Source of the DNA: Streptomyces sp. NBC_01446
GTDB lineage: Bacteria > Actinomycetota > Actinomycetes > Streptomycetales > Streptomycetaceae
NCBI RefSeq assembly: GCF_026340095.1
Contig: NZ_JAPEPO010000001.1
Coordinates: forward strand, 496,001 to 560,000
Direction: 5' to 3'
DNA length: 64,000 bases
The translations under genes were made by a program, and so were the position numbers. Position 1 is the first letter of the stretch; each line of letters opens with the position of its first letter. Under the pieces are notes generated by a model. That model saw only the letters and a list, made by a program, of their open reading frames with translations, ran no database searches and was not told where the DNA came from. Shown piece after piece: positions 43,820 through 53,686 of the stretch.

Positions 43820-44587
43820 ATGGCGCGGCGGAGTGACGGGCGGGGCTGGAACAGCAAATTGGTCGGGGCCGCGCTCGGGGTGACGTTGCTCGCCACCGGT
43901 GCCTCGGTGTGGACCGCGCAGGCCGGTACCGCGGACGGCTCGTCACCGGAGGCGACAGCCCCGGCGGGCAATCATGTGAGGCCGACCGCGGTGGCCATCG
44001 CACACGCCTCGGACGCGGGGACCCGCGGCATCAACATCACCATCGACGATGGTCCCGACCCCGAGTGGACACCTCAAGTGCTCGACGTGCTGCGGGAGTA
44101 CGGGGTGAAGGCCACGTTCTGCATGGTGGGCCCGCAGGCCCAGGCACACCCGGACCTCGTGAAGAAAGTCGTCGCGGCCGGGCACCGGTTGTGCGACCAC
44201 TCGGTGTCGCACGACACCGCCATGGACAAGAAGTCCGAGGCCTACCAGTCGCAACAGATCCTCGACGCCGAACGCCTGATCACCAAGGCCTCCGGGGGCG
44301 TACGGCCGATGTACTACCGGGCACCCGGTGGAGCCTTCACCCCCTACAGCCGCAAGCTCGCCGCTTCCCGGGGCATGCGCCCGCTGGGCTGGAACGTGGA
44401 CAGCAAGGACTTCGAGCGTCCGGGCACGGAGACCATCGTCGCCACCGTCGAGCGGGAACTGCCCAACGGACCGACGCTCCTCTTCCACGACGCAGGCGGC
44501 GACCGCACCCAGACCGTCGAGGCCCTGCGCCGTGTTCTCCCCCGACTCAAGGAACAGGGCTACTCCTTCGGCTTCCCGGTGCGCTGA
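43820..44587 (+). CDS. Secreted polysaccharide deacetylase (NodB domain, CE4)
   Basis: The 255-residue protein has a signal peptide or anchor (residues about 12-38, LVGAALGVTLLATGASVWTAQA) and a NodB domain. Motif 1 is TIDDGPD with catalytic and metal-binding Asp (76-77), motif 2 HSVSHD supplies the metal-binding His residues (127-132), and later motifs are RAPGG, WNVDSKDF and LLFHDAGG. CE4 enzymes remove N- or O-acetyl groups from chitin-like or cell-wall glycans outside the cell. GAAGGGGACGGAC precedes the ATG. Confidence 0.9.
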   Translation: MARRSDGRGWNSKLVGAALGVTLLATGASVWTAQAGTADGSSPEATAPAGNHVRPTAVAIAHASDAGTRGINITIDDGPDPEWTPQVLDVLREYGVKATFCMVGPQAQAHPDLVKKVVAAGHRLCDHSVSHDTAMDKKSEAYQSQQILDAERLITKASGGVRPMYYRAPGGAFTPYSRKLAASRGMRPLGWNVDSKDFERPGTETIVATVERELPNGPTLLFHDAGGDRTQTVEALRRVLPRLKEQGYSFGFPVR

Positions 44588-44638
44588 GCCTCGACCCCGG
44601 CTCGGTGCGCCGGGGGCGATGTCCGCACGCAGCCGACC

Positions 44639-44761
44639 TCAATCTCTCTAGTTCTCGCGGGAGTTGTGCTGTCGGTGATCCCGGCGGTGGCGGTGGCGGT
44701 GTTCGTGATCGGGCAGCGGCCGCTTCGGGAGGGGATCACGTCGTCGGGTCTGAAGGGCTGA
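44639..44761 (+). pseudogene. Sugar ABC permease (MalG-type) C-terminal fragment
   Basis: The plus strand ends LVLAGVVLSVIPAVAVAVFV, then IGQRPLREGITSSGLKG and TGA, the last membrane span and tail of a MalG-type carbohydrate permease. Nothing of the preceding 230 residues is present. Confidence 0.65.
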
Positions 44762-44775
44762 GCAGCCGCGCAGAG

Positions 44776-45273
44776 TTACTTGGCGCCCTGAAGGGCGGCC
44801 TGCCAGACAGGGCTGTCGACGTAGTGGTTGTCGTACAGCTCCGAAGAGTTCTTGATCTCCTCGAAACCGGCCTCGCCGCGCATCACACGGCCCAGCAGGC
44901 GCAGGTAGTCGAAGCGCGGCATGCCCGGGCTGAAGACGAACAGCACATCCGCCTCGCGGCCCGGGTCCGCGGCGAAGGCGTGCGGGGTATGCGGCGGCAC
45001 CAGCAGGAAGTCGCCCTTCTCCAGAACCTTGACCTCGTCATCGATCAGCACGCGCAAGGCGCCGTCCAAGACGAAGAACAGCTCGGACGCCTTGGTGTGA
45101 AAGTGCGCGGGAGCACCGACCGCGCCCTTGGCGAAGGTGGAGCGGTAGCTGGTGAGGGCGCTGCCGTCCGTGCCGTGGTCCGCGAGCAGTGTCATCACGC
45201 TGCTGGGGTCCGCGGTGGTCTCGGCGGTGGCGGCACGGGTGAGGACGGCCTTGGGTGCGGTCTGCGCGTTCAT
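44776..45273 (-). CDS. Cupin-domain protein
   Basis: The 165-residue protein has a single cupin with APAHFHTKASELFFVLDGAL (His pair and Glu) and LLVPPHTPHAFAADPG (second His), then a helical C-terminus. The internal ATG at 45273 is preferred to a longer frame because AGGAACAACC lies upstream and the extra residues are basic noise. Related in layout to the cupin at 30.7 kb but not close to it in sequence. Confidence 0.8.
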   Translation of the reverse strand: MNAQTAPKAVLTRAATAETTADPSSVMTLLADHGTDGSALTSYRSTFAKGAVGAPAHFHTKASELFFVLDGALRVLIDDEVKVLEKGDFLLVPPHTPHAFAADPGREADVLFVFSPGMPRFDYLRLLGRVMRGEAGFEEIKNSSELYDNHYVDSPVWQAALQGAK

Positions 45274-45529
45274 GATGGTTGTTCCTGCCTGTGAGCTGCG
45301 GCTTCGGTCTCTCCCGGCGCCTTGTGAGCACAACTTTATAGAGCAGATAGACCTGTCATGAGGTGCATTTCATGGCCCAATTCATGGGTCAATTGGCCGC
45401 GTTCACGGGCTGGCGGTGCTCACCGGGCGCTTCGCCCTCGCCGGTCGACACCGGCGTGTACGTGGCCGCACTCCCCTGCCGGATCACCGCGGCGATGGGC
45501 CGGTTCCACGGCCAGGAGCGGAGACGATG

Positions 45530-45615
45530 CGGCCGCTCGTCAGCCGTACGCCCGGCATCGTCAGCACGACGTCGGCCGCTCGTCAGCCGTACGCCCAACA
45601 TCGTCAGCACGACGA
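45530..45615 (+). repeat. Tandem 43-bp direct repeat
   Basis: Two copies of a 43-base unit, 45530-45572 and 45573-45615, start CGGCCGCTCGTCAGCC and differ at three positions (GG/AA and a final T/A). They lie 96 bp upstream of the FUSC-type gene and downstream of the divergent cupin start. Confidence 0.9.
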
Positions 45616-45710
45616 TCGAGAGCGCCGACGGCCGGAGCCGGACGGGCGAGTTCCAGGTCGACCGGCCTCCCGGGCGGGCGGCCCGCGCGGCTCGGGGTGA
45701 TCCTGGTGGC

Positions 45711-47915
45711 ATGGGTGGTACCGGTGGCGTTCCCGGGGTCCGGCTGCCCGCCGCCTACCGGGCAGCGGCCCGCCGCTCCGTGCGGGTCACGGTGGCCGCC
45801 GGCGCCGGGTTCTACCTGTTCCTGTACGGCTTCGGCTCGGTCGACGCAGCGACCTACGCGCTGTTCGCCGCGGTGGCGCTCGCGGGACTCTCGCACATCC
45901 CCGGGACAGGCCGGCAGCGTGCCGCGCTGGTGGCGCGGCTGCTGCCGGTCTGCCTGCTGCTGATCACCGTCGGCACCTACCTGTCGGTGCGGACCTGGAC
46001 CGCGACGGTGGGGATGCTGGTGGTCGGCTTCGCGCTGGCCTTCTCCGCGGTGGGCGGCCCGCGCCTGGCGGGAGCCGCGCCGGGGCTCCAGCTGATGTAC
46101 ATCCTGCCGTCGTTCCCGCCCTACGACCCCGGCTCGCTCGGCGGCCGGCTGGCCGGAGCCTCGGTGGGCATCGTGTTCCTCGTGCTCGCGGAGGCGTTCC
46201 TGCTGCCGGATCCTCCCACCGTCCCCTACCGGGAGCTGGCCGCGCGGGCCGCCGACAGCGCCCGGCGGTGTGCCGAGGAGCTGACCGGGCCGCCGTACGC
46301 GATCACCGCCCCGACGGCGCAAGAGGCCCGGGCCGCCAGTACCGCGCTGCGGTCCTCGCAGGTGCCGGAGGCCGAGCGGCCGGCCGGGCCGAGCGTGCGG
46401 GACCGGGGCCTGGCCCACACCGGCCTGGCCACCCGCACCCTGCTGGCGCGGCTGACCGCTCCCCCGCAGCCGAATCCCGGGCCGGCCGAGTCCGAGGTCG
46501 GGCTGGTCGTACTGCGCGCGGTGCGGGACACGGCCCGCGAGACGGCCGACCGCCTGCGGGGCCGGGATCCCGCCGCCGGGGACGCGCACGCCGAGCTGCT
46601 GCGGGCCCGTACCGCCCTGGCCGCCGGCCCGGACGCGGACGCCTCGCCGGCCGCGCTGCGCTGGCACGCGGCGGTGCTGGAACTCGCGGACGCCGCGCTG
46701 GCGATGTCCACGGCGGCGGCCATCGCCGTACGCGGCCGGGCGGGCGCGGCCCAGGCGGCCCCGGGCCGGTTCTGGTACGCGCGGATGCGCGCGCCGCAGC
46801 TGTGGTGGCGGCGGATGGCGGGGCACGCGGGCGCCCGGTCGGTGTTCTTCCAGAACGCGGTGCGGATCAGCCTGGCCCTCGCCGCGGCCCGGGTGATCGC
46901 GGGGGTGGACACGCTGCCGCACGGCTTCTGGGTGCTGCTGGCGACCTTGACTCTGACCCGGACCACCGTGCGGGAGACGCGGTCGACGGTACGAATGGCG
47001 CTGACCGGGACCCTGGTCGGCGCGCTGATCGTGGCCGGGCTGTTCACGCTGGTCGGGACCGGAATCGCCGTGTACGCGACGGTGCTGCCGCCGCTGATGC
47101 TGATCGCGTTCACGCTGGGGCCGGTCAAGGGCGTGGGCTGGGCCCAGGCGCTGTTCACACTGGTGGTCGCCCTGGCGTTCGCACAGCTGGCGCCCGCGAC
47201 CTGGCAGCTTGCCGAGTTCAGGCTGCTGGACGTACTGACCGGCAGCGCGATCGGCGCTGTCTTCGGGCTGCTCGCCTGGCCGCGGGGTGCCCAGGACGAA
47301 CTGCGGCGGTCGATGGCGGTACTGCTGCGCGGTGCGGCGGAGAACGTGGTGGCGACCACCGCCCAGCTCGCCGCCGGCGGAGTAAGGGCACCGGTGACCA
47401 CCGCGCCGGGCCACCGCTCGCTGAAGCACTCGCTGGTCATGGCGGAGGCGGCGTACGCGCAGTTCCACAGCGAGCCGAAGGGCCTGGCCGCCGCCCACCC
47501 CAGGCAGGATCCGCGGGGCTCGACACGCCCCCGTGAACCCGCCGACCAGGACGGCCCCCAGGACTGGCAGGCGACCCTGATGGCCGCCCACCACACCCTG
47601 TGGGGAGCCGACCGGCTGCTGGTGCCGCCCGAGCGGATCGTCGTACCGCCCCTGGAGCTGGAGCCGACGGCGGCCGTGTCCCGCCTCGGGGACCGGGTGG
47701 CCGGGCGGATGCTGCTGGTGTCGGCACGGCTCGACCCGAGCGGCGACACCCCCCAGAACCCGGTGCCGCTGCGGAACCCCGACTTCGACGGTTTCGCGGT
47801 GGAGCCGCCGGGCGCGCCGCGGGTGTACTACGCGGCCGTCTCGTGGCTGGACGCGCTGATGACGGACCTGGAGCGGATCACCGGCGAGGCCGCACCCCCG
47901 TCCACCGGCCCCTGA
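45711..47915 (+). CDS. FUSC/aromatic-acid-exporter-type membrane protein
   Basis: The 734-residue protein has two blocks of about six membrane helices (residues 20-160 and 395-530) separated by a cytoplasmic domain, the layout of the FUSC/YccS/AaeB group. The second block includes FWVLLATLTLTRTTVRETRSTVRMALTGT. These proteins export organic acids or related compounds. The frame is open further upstream, but the ATG at 45711 lies just before the first helix. It has no operon partner. Confidence 0.85.
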   Translation: MGGTGGVPGVRLPAAYRAAARRSVRVTVAAGAGFYLFLYGFGSVDAATYALFAAVALAGLSHIPGTGRQRAALVARLLPVCLLLITVGTYLSVRTWTATVGMLVVGFALAFSAVGGPRLAGAAPGLQLMYILPSFPPYDPGSLGGRLAGASVGIVFLVLAEAFLLPDPPTVPYRELAARAADSARRCAEELTGPPYAITAPTAQEARAASTALRSSQVPEAERPAGPSVRDRGLAHTGLATRTLLARLTAPPQPNPGPAESEVGLVVLRAVRDTARETADRLRGRDPAAGDAHAELLRARTALAAGPDADASPAALRWHAAVLELADAALAMSTAAAIAVRGRAGAAQAAPGRFWYARMRAPQLWWRRMAGHAGARSVFFQNAVRISLALAAARVIAGVDTLPHGFWVLLATLTLTRTTVRETRSTVRMALTGTLVGALIVAGLFTLVGTGIAVYATVLPPLMLIAFTLGPVKGVGWAQALFTLVVALAFAQLAPATWQLAEFRLLDVLTGSAIGAVFGLLAWPRGAQDELRRSMAVLLRGAAENVVATTAQLAAGGVRAPVTTAPGHRSLKHSLVMAEAAYAQFHSEPKGLAAAHPRQDPRGSTRPREPADQDGPQDWQATLMAAHHTLWGADRLLVPPERIVVPPLELEPTAAVSRLGDRVAGRMLLVSARLDPSGDTPQNPVPLRNPDFDGFAVEPPGAPRVYYAAVSWLDALMTDLERITGEAAPPSTGP

Positions 47916-48089
47916 CGAGCTCGTGCAGAGTTGGCGGTGGCACGTCGAAACCCTGATCGCCGACCATGGCACGTCCGGCGTCCTCGACGAGCGCTGGGCC
48001 CTCTTCCGCCAAGGACTCCCGGCCGGGGTGGCGCCCGCAACCCGTCTGGTTTCAACCTCGCCAACCGGCGTGGCCAGGTCGCGGCGACG

Positions 48090-48214
48090 GGGATCCCTCT
48101 CGGCCGGATCGGCACCGCCGAGGAGATCGCCACGGCAGGCGCCTTCCTGCCTCCGACGACGCCTCCTACATCACCGGCGCCCACCTGGCAGTCGACGGCG
48201 GGTCCCTCGCCTGA
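48090..48214 (+). pseudogene. SDR oxidoreductase C-terminal fragment, frameshifted
   Basis: The plus strand reads TGIPLGRIGTAEEIATAGAF in one frame and, after a one-base shift, SDDASYITGAHLAVDGGSLA before TGA, the invariant C-terminal end of short-chain dehydrogenases. The N-terminal half is not present in the 170 bp upstream. Confidence 0.8.
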
Positions 48215-48342
48215 CACGGTCACACCAGCCCCGAGACCGGCGAGCGGCGCCGCGTCCTGGACACCGACGCAGCACGGTGGCCGCCCGCCGGGCCGAACCG
48301 CGCCCCCCGAGCGTGCAGCCGTGAGCCGAAGGCGCCGAGTGA

Positions 48343-49458
48343 TCAGGCGCGGGCTTCGGCAGGGCGCTCTATAGCGATCATGGCGGCGTCGTCGTTCAGC
48401 TGTCCGCCGACGTAGTGCAGCAGGTCACGGCGGAGACGGTCGAGGAAGGCGTCGGGATCGTTCTCGCTCCAGCCTGTGATGCGCTCGGCGAGCGGGTAGA
48501 AGGTGCCGGTGGAGTCACGGGCCTCGGTGACGCCGTCCGTGTACAGCAGCAGAAGGTCACCCGGCTCGAACGGGAAGCTGTCGACGCGGTAGCGCGGATG
48601 CGACAGTTCACCGAGGCCCAAGGGGGGTGCGGGACGGCTGGCGTCCATGGTCGTCGGCCGGCCGTCACGGAGAACGATCGGCGACGGGTGACCGCAGGAG
48701 ATCATCTGGACCCGGCCGCCGTGGTCAGGGATGTCCAGGACGGTGGCGGTGATGAAGGTTTCTCCGAAGCGGCTCGTCTCACCCGGCTCCATCAGGTCCC
48801 AGCACACGCTCCGGTCGAGGTAGGACACCAGCTCGCCCAGGCTCGCCTGGCGGTGGGCCGCGCCGCGGAACGCTCCGAGCAGCAGCGCTGCGTCATTGAC
48901 CGCGGTCAGCCCCTTCCCCCGCACGTCGCCGATCATCAGCCGCGTACCGGAGGTCGTACGTGCCGCCGCGAACAGATCACCGCCGATCCGGGCCTCGGCC
49001 TCCGCGGCGAGATAGAGGGAGGCGGCCCGCAGCGGTCCGAGCTGCCTGGGCAGCGAAGGCAACACCACACGCTGGGCGGTCTCGGACACGTACCGCACCT
49101 GCATCAGCTCTTTCGCCCGGCGGTCCCGCACCACGCAGAAGATGACGAGGCAAATTCCCACCAGGATCAGGGCGATGATCTGTGCCTGGTGGTTGGACGA
49201 GAGCAACGTGTCGGAATCGCGCAGCAGCCCGATGGCCGTCTGCGCGATCACCGCCAGTGCCGCCACCAGTCCCACCGTCCGGGGACCGCCGAACGACGGG
49301 GTGATTGCCGGGGCTGCGACGAGCAGCGGCCCCAGATGGATGTCGGGCGGCGCGAGAACGTCGATCACGGACACCGCTGCGATCCACGCGACCGGGATGG
49401 CGACCAGCGCCCGGCTCGCACGCTCCGGCCGGCGAAGCCCTTCAGATCGCTGCGCCAT
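48343..49458 (-). CDS. Membrane-anchored PP2C/SpoIIE-type serine phosphatase
   Basis: The 371-residue protein has an N-terminal membrane region of about four helices (residues 15-110) and a SpoIIE-like PP2C domain with RIGGDLFAA, MIGDVRGKGLTAV, SCGHPSPIVL, YTDGVTEARD and a final DDAAMI. It is a close architectural relative of the proteins at 29.1 and 54.1 kb. Its partner (an anti-sigma antagonist) is not encoded nearby. Confidence 0.9.
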   Translation of the reverse strand: MAQRSEGLRRPERASRALVAIPVAWIAAVSVIDVLAPPDIHLGPLLVAAPAITPSFGGPRTVGLVAALAVIAQTAIGLLRDSDTLLSSNHQAQIIALILVGICLVIFCVVRDRRAKELMQVRYVSETAQRVVLPSLPRQLGPLRAASLYLAAEAEARIGGDLFAAARTTSGTRLMIGDVRGKGLTAVNDAALLLGAFRGAAHRQASLGELVSYLDRSVCWDLMEPGETSRFGETFITATVLDIPDHGGRVQMISCGHPSPIVLRDGRPTTMDASRPAPPLGLGELSHPRYRVDSFPFEPGDLLLLYTDGVTEARDSTGTFYPLAERITGWSENDPDAFLDRLRRDLLHYVGGQLNDDAAMIAIERPAEARA

Positions 49459-49710
49459 GACTCTTCTCTACACCGCGCCCGCCCCGCTCGCATCAGCAGA
49501 ATGGGCGGAGCGATCACGTGCCAGTCGCTCTGCGGAGGCAGGCTGACACGCACACGCGCCCGAGGTCATCCCCATCGGCGACAACACCGGCAAACATGCG
49601 GCGTGACCAGCATGGATGGGGTTTCCGACAAGCGCAGTGGTGAGCATAGATGCTGGTTTCATCGCCGTCATTGCCGTGCGGACGCGTCTGGAAGCCGTTG
49701 TTGCAGTGGC

Positions 49711-50727
49711 CTACGGCCTGCGGGCGTCCCACGCGGCGAGGATCATGTCGTGCTTCTCCTTGTCCAAACCGACAGGAGTCTTGCCCTGCAGGTACTTGGG
49801 TCGCGGATAGCAGCCCTCGCTGAGCCCTCGCCAAGTGTCCGCGACGGTCTCGGCGACCGGGCGGCAGCGCAGACCTGCGGCCAAGGCCTGGGCCGAAGAA
49901 GAGGCCCAAATACCGGCCATCTCGGGAATGTCAGGGGCCCACAGTGGTACCTCGGTCCACGGGGCCACGCTCTGAGCCTGGAGGAACTGCTCGTCCGCCC
50001 AGACGAGTTCGGTCCCGGCACCGGTGGCGTCGACACAGGCACCCAGCAGTTCACCCATGGTGGTGTTCTCGCGGACACCGGTGGTCAGATACCGGCCGGT
50101 GCCGCCCTCGGCGAGCCGGTCGAGCATGAAGTCGGCGATGTCACGCGCGTCGATCAGCTGCACCGCGCGGTCCGGGGACCCCGGAGCCAGCACACGGCCA
50201 CCCCTCGCGATGGTCTCCAACCACCACGGGAGGCGCCCGACGTTCTCTCCGGGACCGACAATGATTCCGGGATTGACGATCAGAGCACGTCCGGGAAAGC
50301 CCTCCTCGACCGCCCGCTCGCATCCAGCCTTGAGCGCGTTGTAGGGCACGTCGTCCGGCGAGGCGTCCGAAGCGCAGGCATGGCGAGGCAAGGACTCGTC
50401 CACCCCCTTGGCGGGCCAGTCCGAGTAGGCATGGAACGACGAGACGAAGGCATACGTTTCCGCGTGACCGGCCAGTACCCGGACCGAACGCTGCACGATC
50501 CGGGGCTCGAACCCGCAGGTGTCGATCACACAGTCCCAGGTCCGCCCCTCCGCCAACGCCTGCAAGGCCGCTTCGCTCTCCCGATCGCCCTGGACCGCCT
50601 CCGCGCCCGAAGGCGTCGGGCCCGCCTGCCCGCGGTTGAACAACGTCACCTCGTGACCACGTCGCAGCGCCTCGTCAACGAGCGCACGGCCCAGGAAGAC
50701 GGTTCCACCGATAAAAAGGATCTTCAT
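49711..50727 (-). CDS. NAD-dependent epimerase/reductase (extended SDR)
   Basis: The 338-residue protein begins with the NAD-binding motif LFIGGTVFLGRALVDEALRRG and then LFNRGQ, followed by CVIDTCGF, YAFVSSFHAYSD and YNALKAGCERAVEE with the SDR Tyr-x3-Lys pair. It is an extended SDR of the atypical group often annotated as an NAD-dependent epimerase or isoflavone-reductase-like protein. Start at 50727 gives the Rossmann motif at the N-terminus; a frame 24 bases longer exists. Confidence 0.85.
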   Translation of the reverse strand: MKILFIGGTVFLGRALVDEALRRGHEVTLFNRGQAGPTPSGAEAVQGDRESEAALQALAEGRTWDCVIDTCGFEPRIVQRSVRVLAGHAETYAFVSSFHAYSDWPAKGVDESLPRHACASDASPDDVPYNALKAGCERAVEEGFPGRALIVNPGIIVGPGENVGRLPWWLETIARGGRVLAPGSPDRAVQLIDARDIADFMLDRLAEGGTGRYLTTGVRENTTMGELLGACVDATGAGTELVWADEQFLQAQSVAPWTEVPLWAPDIPEMAGIWASSSAQALAAGLRCRPVAETVADTWRGLSEGCYPRPKYLQGKTPVGLDKEKHDMILAAWDARRP

Positions 50728-50905
50728 GACCGCAAGGCTTTCACCATGCAACGAACTTGCCTAGCAAGGGTGTGAGCGGTCTCAGCTTGCGGCCCTGGGC
50801 AGGTCGTGTCCGCGGTCGGAGGGTGACCGGTAGTGATCCACGGCATCCGCGTGACTGGTCCGGCCGACCAGAGGGCACCCGATCAGTGAGCGCGGAGGTG
50901 CTGAG

Positions 50906-51079
50906 ATGAGTGCCCGAGAGAAAGCCAAGGCAAAGGCCGAACAAGTTGTCGGAAAGACCGTACGAAAGGCGGCCTACGCGGTGCACAAGGACACCCTCGC
51001 TGCAAAGGGTGCCGCCCTCGAAGCGCGGGGCAAGATGCGGGGCGCGAAGGAGGGGACCAAGGACAGCTTCAAGCGCTGA
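50906..51079 (+). CDS. Small Lys/Ala-rich CsbD-like protein
   Basis: A 57-residue frame starts at ATG after GGAGG seven bases upstream and ends in TGA. It is charged and helical (REKAKAKAEQVVGKTVRKAA, then KMRGAKEGTKDSFKR) and resembles CsbD-type general stress proteins, some of which sit near sigma-B-like genes. It lies between an epimerase gene and the sensor phosphatase gene. The role is inferred. Confidence 0.75.
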   Translation: MSAREKAKAKAEQVVGKTVRKAAYAVHKDTLAAKGAALEARGKMRGAKEGTKDSFKR

Positions 51080-51265
51080 CAATCTCGTGACATTGAGTCA
51101 CCGTAATCGCGTGGCACCCGGGTGCGTCCAGAGAAGTGGTGTAGAGGTTCGACCTACGCTCTCGTCCATCCGAACCGTCAGGCTTACGCGGCGCGACTTT
51201 CTGCTGCGGCCATGGTCTGGGGCGATGGACGAAACTGCCGCCTGCCGGATGAGGAGCGTTCCGCG

Positions 51266-53686
51266 CTAGGGCATGAGTGCGTCCCGCAGCTGGTCGGGCG
51301 TGACGGTGAGCGACTGCTCGGCCCAGATGACCTTGTCCAGGGCCGTGTACCTGGTCCCCCACCGCTTGGCCAGCTGAGCGACCAGGAACAGCCCCCGGCC
51401 GCCCTCGTCCGTCGTGGCGGCGTACCGCAGGTGCGGTGAGGTGCTGCTGTGATCGGAGACCTCGCAGACCAGGCCCCCGTCGCGCAGCATGCGGACGCGG
51501 ACCGGCGGTCTGCCGTGGCGAATCGCGTTGGTGATCAGCTCGCTGAGGATCAGCTCGGTGGTGAAGGCGAGGCGCTCCAGCCCCCAGTCCGAGAGCTGTC
51601 CGACGCACTCGGACCGGATCCGCGAGACGGCGGATGGATCGCTGGGAACCTCCCACTCGGCGACCTGGTCGGGCGCGAACAGGCGCGTGCGCCCGATGAG
51701 AAGGGCGACGTCGTCCCTCGGCCGCGGTGGAACCAGCGCACGAAAGACCGCGTCACACATGCCTTCCGGAGAGTCGCCGGTCGCGTCCCGCAAAGTGGCG
51801 CGCAGGGAGGCGAGTCCCTCCTCTACGTCGCGCTCGCGGTTGTAGATGAGCCCGTTGGTGTAGAGGACGAGCCCGGTTCCGGCCTCCAACTGCAGCTCCA
51901 CCGCCTCGAACGGCAGACCGTTCACGCCGAGGGGCGGCCCCGCGGGCAGTTCGGCGAAGTCCACGTCGCCGTCGGGCCGTACGAGAGCGGGTGCGGGGTG
52001 GCCCGCCCGTGCCATGGTGCAGCGCCCGGAGACCGGATCGTAGATCGCGTAGAGGCAGGTGGCTCCGGTGATTTCTGTGGCCTGCTCGTCGTTGGCGCCT
52101 GGCTGGTCGAGGCTGGTGACGAGGTCGTCGAGGCGAGCGATCAGCTCGTCGGGTGCCAGGTCGAGGGTGGAGAAGTTGTGGACCGCGGTCCGCAGGCGGC
52201 CCATGGTGGCCGCCGCGTGCAGCCCGTGGCCGACGACGTCACCGACGACAAGCGCGACCCGGAACCCCGGGAGCGGGATGACGTCGAACCAGTCCCCGCC
52301 TACTCCCTGCCATACCGGGCTGTAGCGGGAGGCCGCGTCCAGGGCGCTTTGTTCGGGCAGGCCGCGTGGCAGCAGGCTGCGCTGGAGCGCCTCGGCCATC
52401 GTGTGTTCGCGGGTGTAGCGGCGGGCGTTGTCCACGGAGATTCCGGCGCGGGCGACCAGCTCCTCGGCGAAGGAGAGGTCGTCGTCCCCGAACGGCTCGG
52501 AGGATCCAGCGCGCCAGAAGTTGACGATGCCGAGGTTGAGGCCGCGTGCACGCAGGGGTGCGGAAAGCAGCGAGTGGATGCCGTAGGCGAGGACGCTGTC
52601 GGAATTTGCCGGGTCGCGTTCCCGCCAGGCGCGGGCCTGGCGCAGATCGGCGGCGAGGGCGGGATGGCCGGTCTCCAGGCCCATGCCTTCGGGTGTGGTC
52701 GGCAGGAAGCTGACCACCGATCCCATCGGGTAGAGGGGCGCATCGTCCCGGACGCCGCTCACGGCGGCGCGGCGGAGCGCCGGGCCCCCGGGCGTCCCCG
52801 TGTCCGGGGACGGCTCGTCGCCGTGCAGTACGGGGTCGGCCAGTTCGACGGTGACGAAATCCGCGAAGCGGGGGACGGCCACGTCCGCCAGCTCCTGCAC
52901 GGTCCGCTTCATGTCCAGCGTGGTGCCGACCCGCCCGCCGGCGTCGTACAGGAGCTGCAGGCGGGCCCGTGCGCGGTCGGCTTCCTCGTACATGCGCGTC
53001 ATCTCGGCCGGGCCCAGGCCGTGCGTCTGGCGGTGCAGCCGGCGCCGGACCAGTACGGCGCCGCCCATGCCCAGGCAGAGTGCGGCCGCCGCGCCACCGA
53101 ACACGACCGGCAGCTGGCCGATCACCCCCTGGTTCACCCGCGCGACGGTGATGCCCACCGAGACGTATCCGGCGATCTGGCCGCCCGGGCCGCGGACGGG
53201 CGCGGTGGTGTCCATGATGTGGGCCAGAGGGTTGGTGAAGCTGCTGGTGTACGGGCCGTTCCGGGCTCGCTGGTACGGGCTGTAGATGTGCTTGCCGATG
53301 AGGCCCGGGATGGGCGAGGTGTAACGGATCCCGTGCGGGTTGGTGATCACGACATAGTCGAAGCCCGCGCTCTTGCGGGTCCGTTCGGCGATGGGCTGCA
53401 GCGTCGCCGTCGGATCGGGGCCGGCGAGGGCCTTCGCCATTCCTGGAGATCCCGCCAGCGCGATGGCCGCGGTACGGGTGCGGTGCCCGGCGTCGGTCGT
53501 GCTGTAGGACCGGGCCTGCAGGACGAGCGCCGACAGTGCCGCGGCGATCAGGAGCACCACGACAGCGACCTGCCACAGGAACACCTGCCCCGCGATGCTG
53601 CGCCCCCGCAGTCGTGAGCGCACGAACGCTAGCGGACGGCGCCACGCCGGTCCGTCCGTCCGTGCGGGCCGTTCTTGTACGTCCAT
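51266..53686 (-). CDS. Sensor protein: membrane sensor, GAF, SpoIIE-type phosphatase and anti-sigma kinase domain
   Basis: The 806-residue protein has a transmembrane helix at about 36-57, an extracellular cache-like segment (VVITNPHGIRYTSPIPGLIG) to about 190, a second helix near 195-215, a GAF domain (about 255-435), a SpoIIE-type PP2C domain (VGGDWFDVIPL, VVGDVVGHGLHAAA, ARAGHPAPAL, YTNGLIYNRE, RDDVALL) and a C-terminal HATPase_c/RsbW-like domain (ELILSELITNAIRHGRPP, EGGRGLFLVAQLAKRWG). It couples a signal to both a phosphatase and a kinase of anti-sigma antagonists. The motif YTNG carries Asn where most have Asp. Confidence 0.9.
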   Translation of the reverse strand: MDVQERPARTDGPAWRRPLAFVRSRLRGRSIAGQVFLWQVAVVVLLIAAALSALVLQARSYSTTDAGHRTRTAAIALAGSPGMAKALAGPDPTATLQPIAERTRKSAGFDYVVITNPHGIRYTSPIPGLIGKHIYSPYQRARNGPYTSSFTNPLAHIMDTTAPVRGPGGQIAGYVSVGITVARVNQGVIGQLPVVFGGAAAALCLGMGGAVLVRRRLHRQTHGLGPAEMTRMYEEADRARARLQLLYDAGGRVGTTLDMKRTVQELADVAVPRFADFVTVELADPVLHGDEPSPDTGTPGGPALRRAAVSGVRDDAPLYPMGSVVSFLPTTPEGMGLETGHPALAADLRQARAWRERDPANSDSVLAYGIHSLLSAPLRARGLNLGIVNFWRAGSSEPFGDDDLSFAEELVARAGISVDNARRYTREHTMAEALQRSLLPRGLPEQSALDAASRYSPVWQGVGGDWFDVIPLPGFRVALVVGDVVGHGLHAAATMGRLRTAVHNFSTLDLAPDELIARLDDLVTSLDQPGANDEQATEITGATCLYAIYDPVSGRCTMARAGHPAPALVRPDGDVDFAELPAGPPLGVNGLPFEAVELQLEAGTGLVLYTNGLIYNRERDVEEGLASLRATLRDATGDSPEGMCDAVFRALVPPRPRDDVALLIGRTRLFAPDQVAEWEVPSDPSAVSRIRSECVGQLSDWGLERLAFTTELILSELITNAIRHGRPPVRVRMLRDGGLVCEVSDHSSTSPHLRYAATTDEGGRGLFLVAQLAKRWGTRYTALDKVIWAEQSLTVTPDQLRDALMP

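Noticed and set aside
48001..48090. Coding-like run upstream of the SDR C-terminal fragment
   Set aside because: It does not continue into the SDR fragment in any frame and resembles no known domain.
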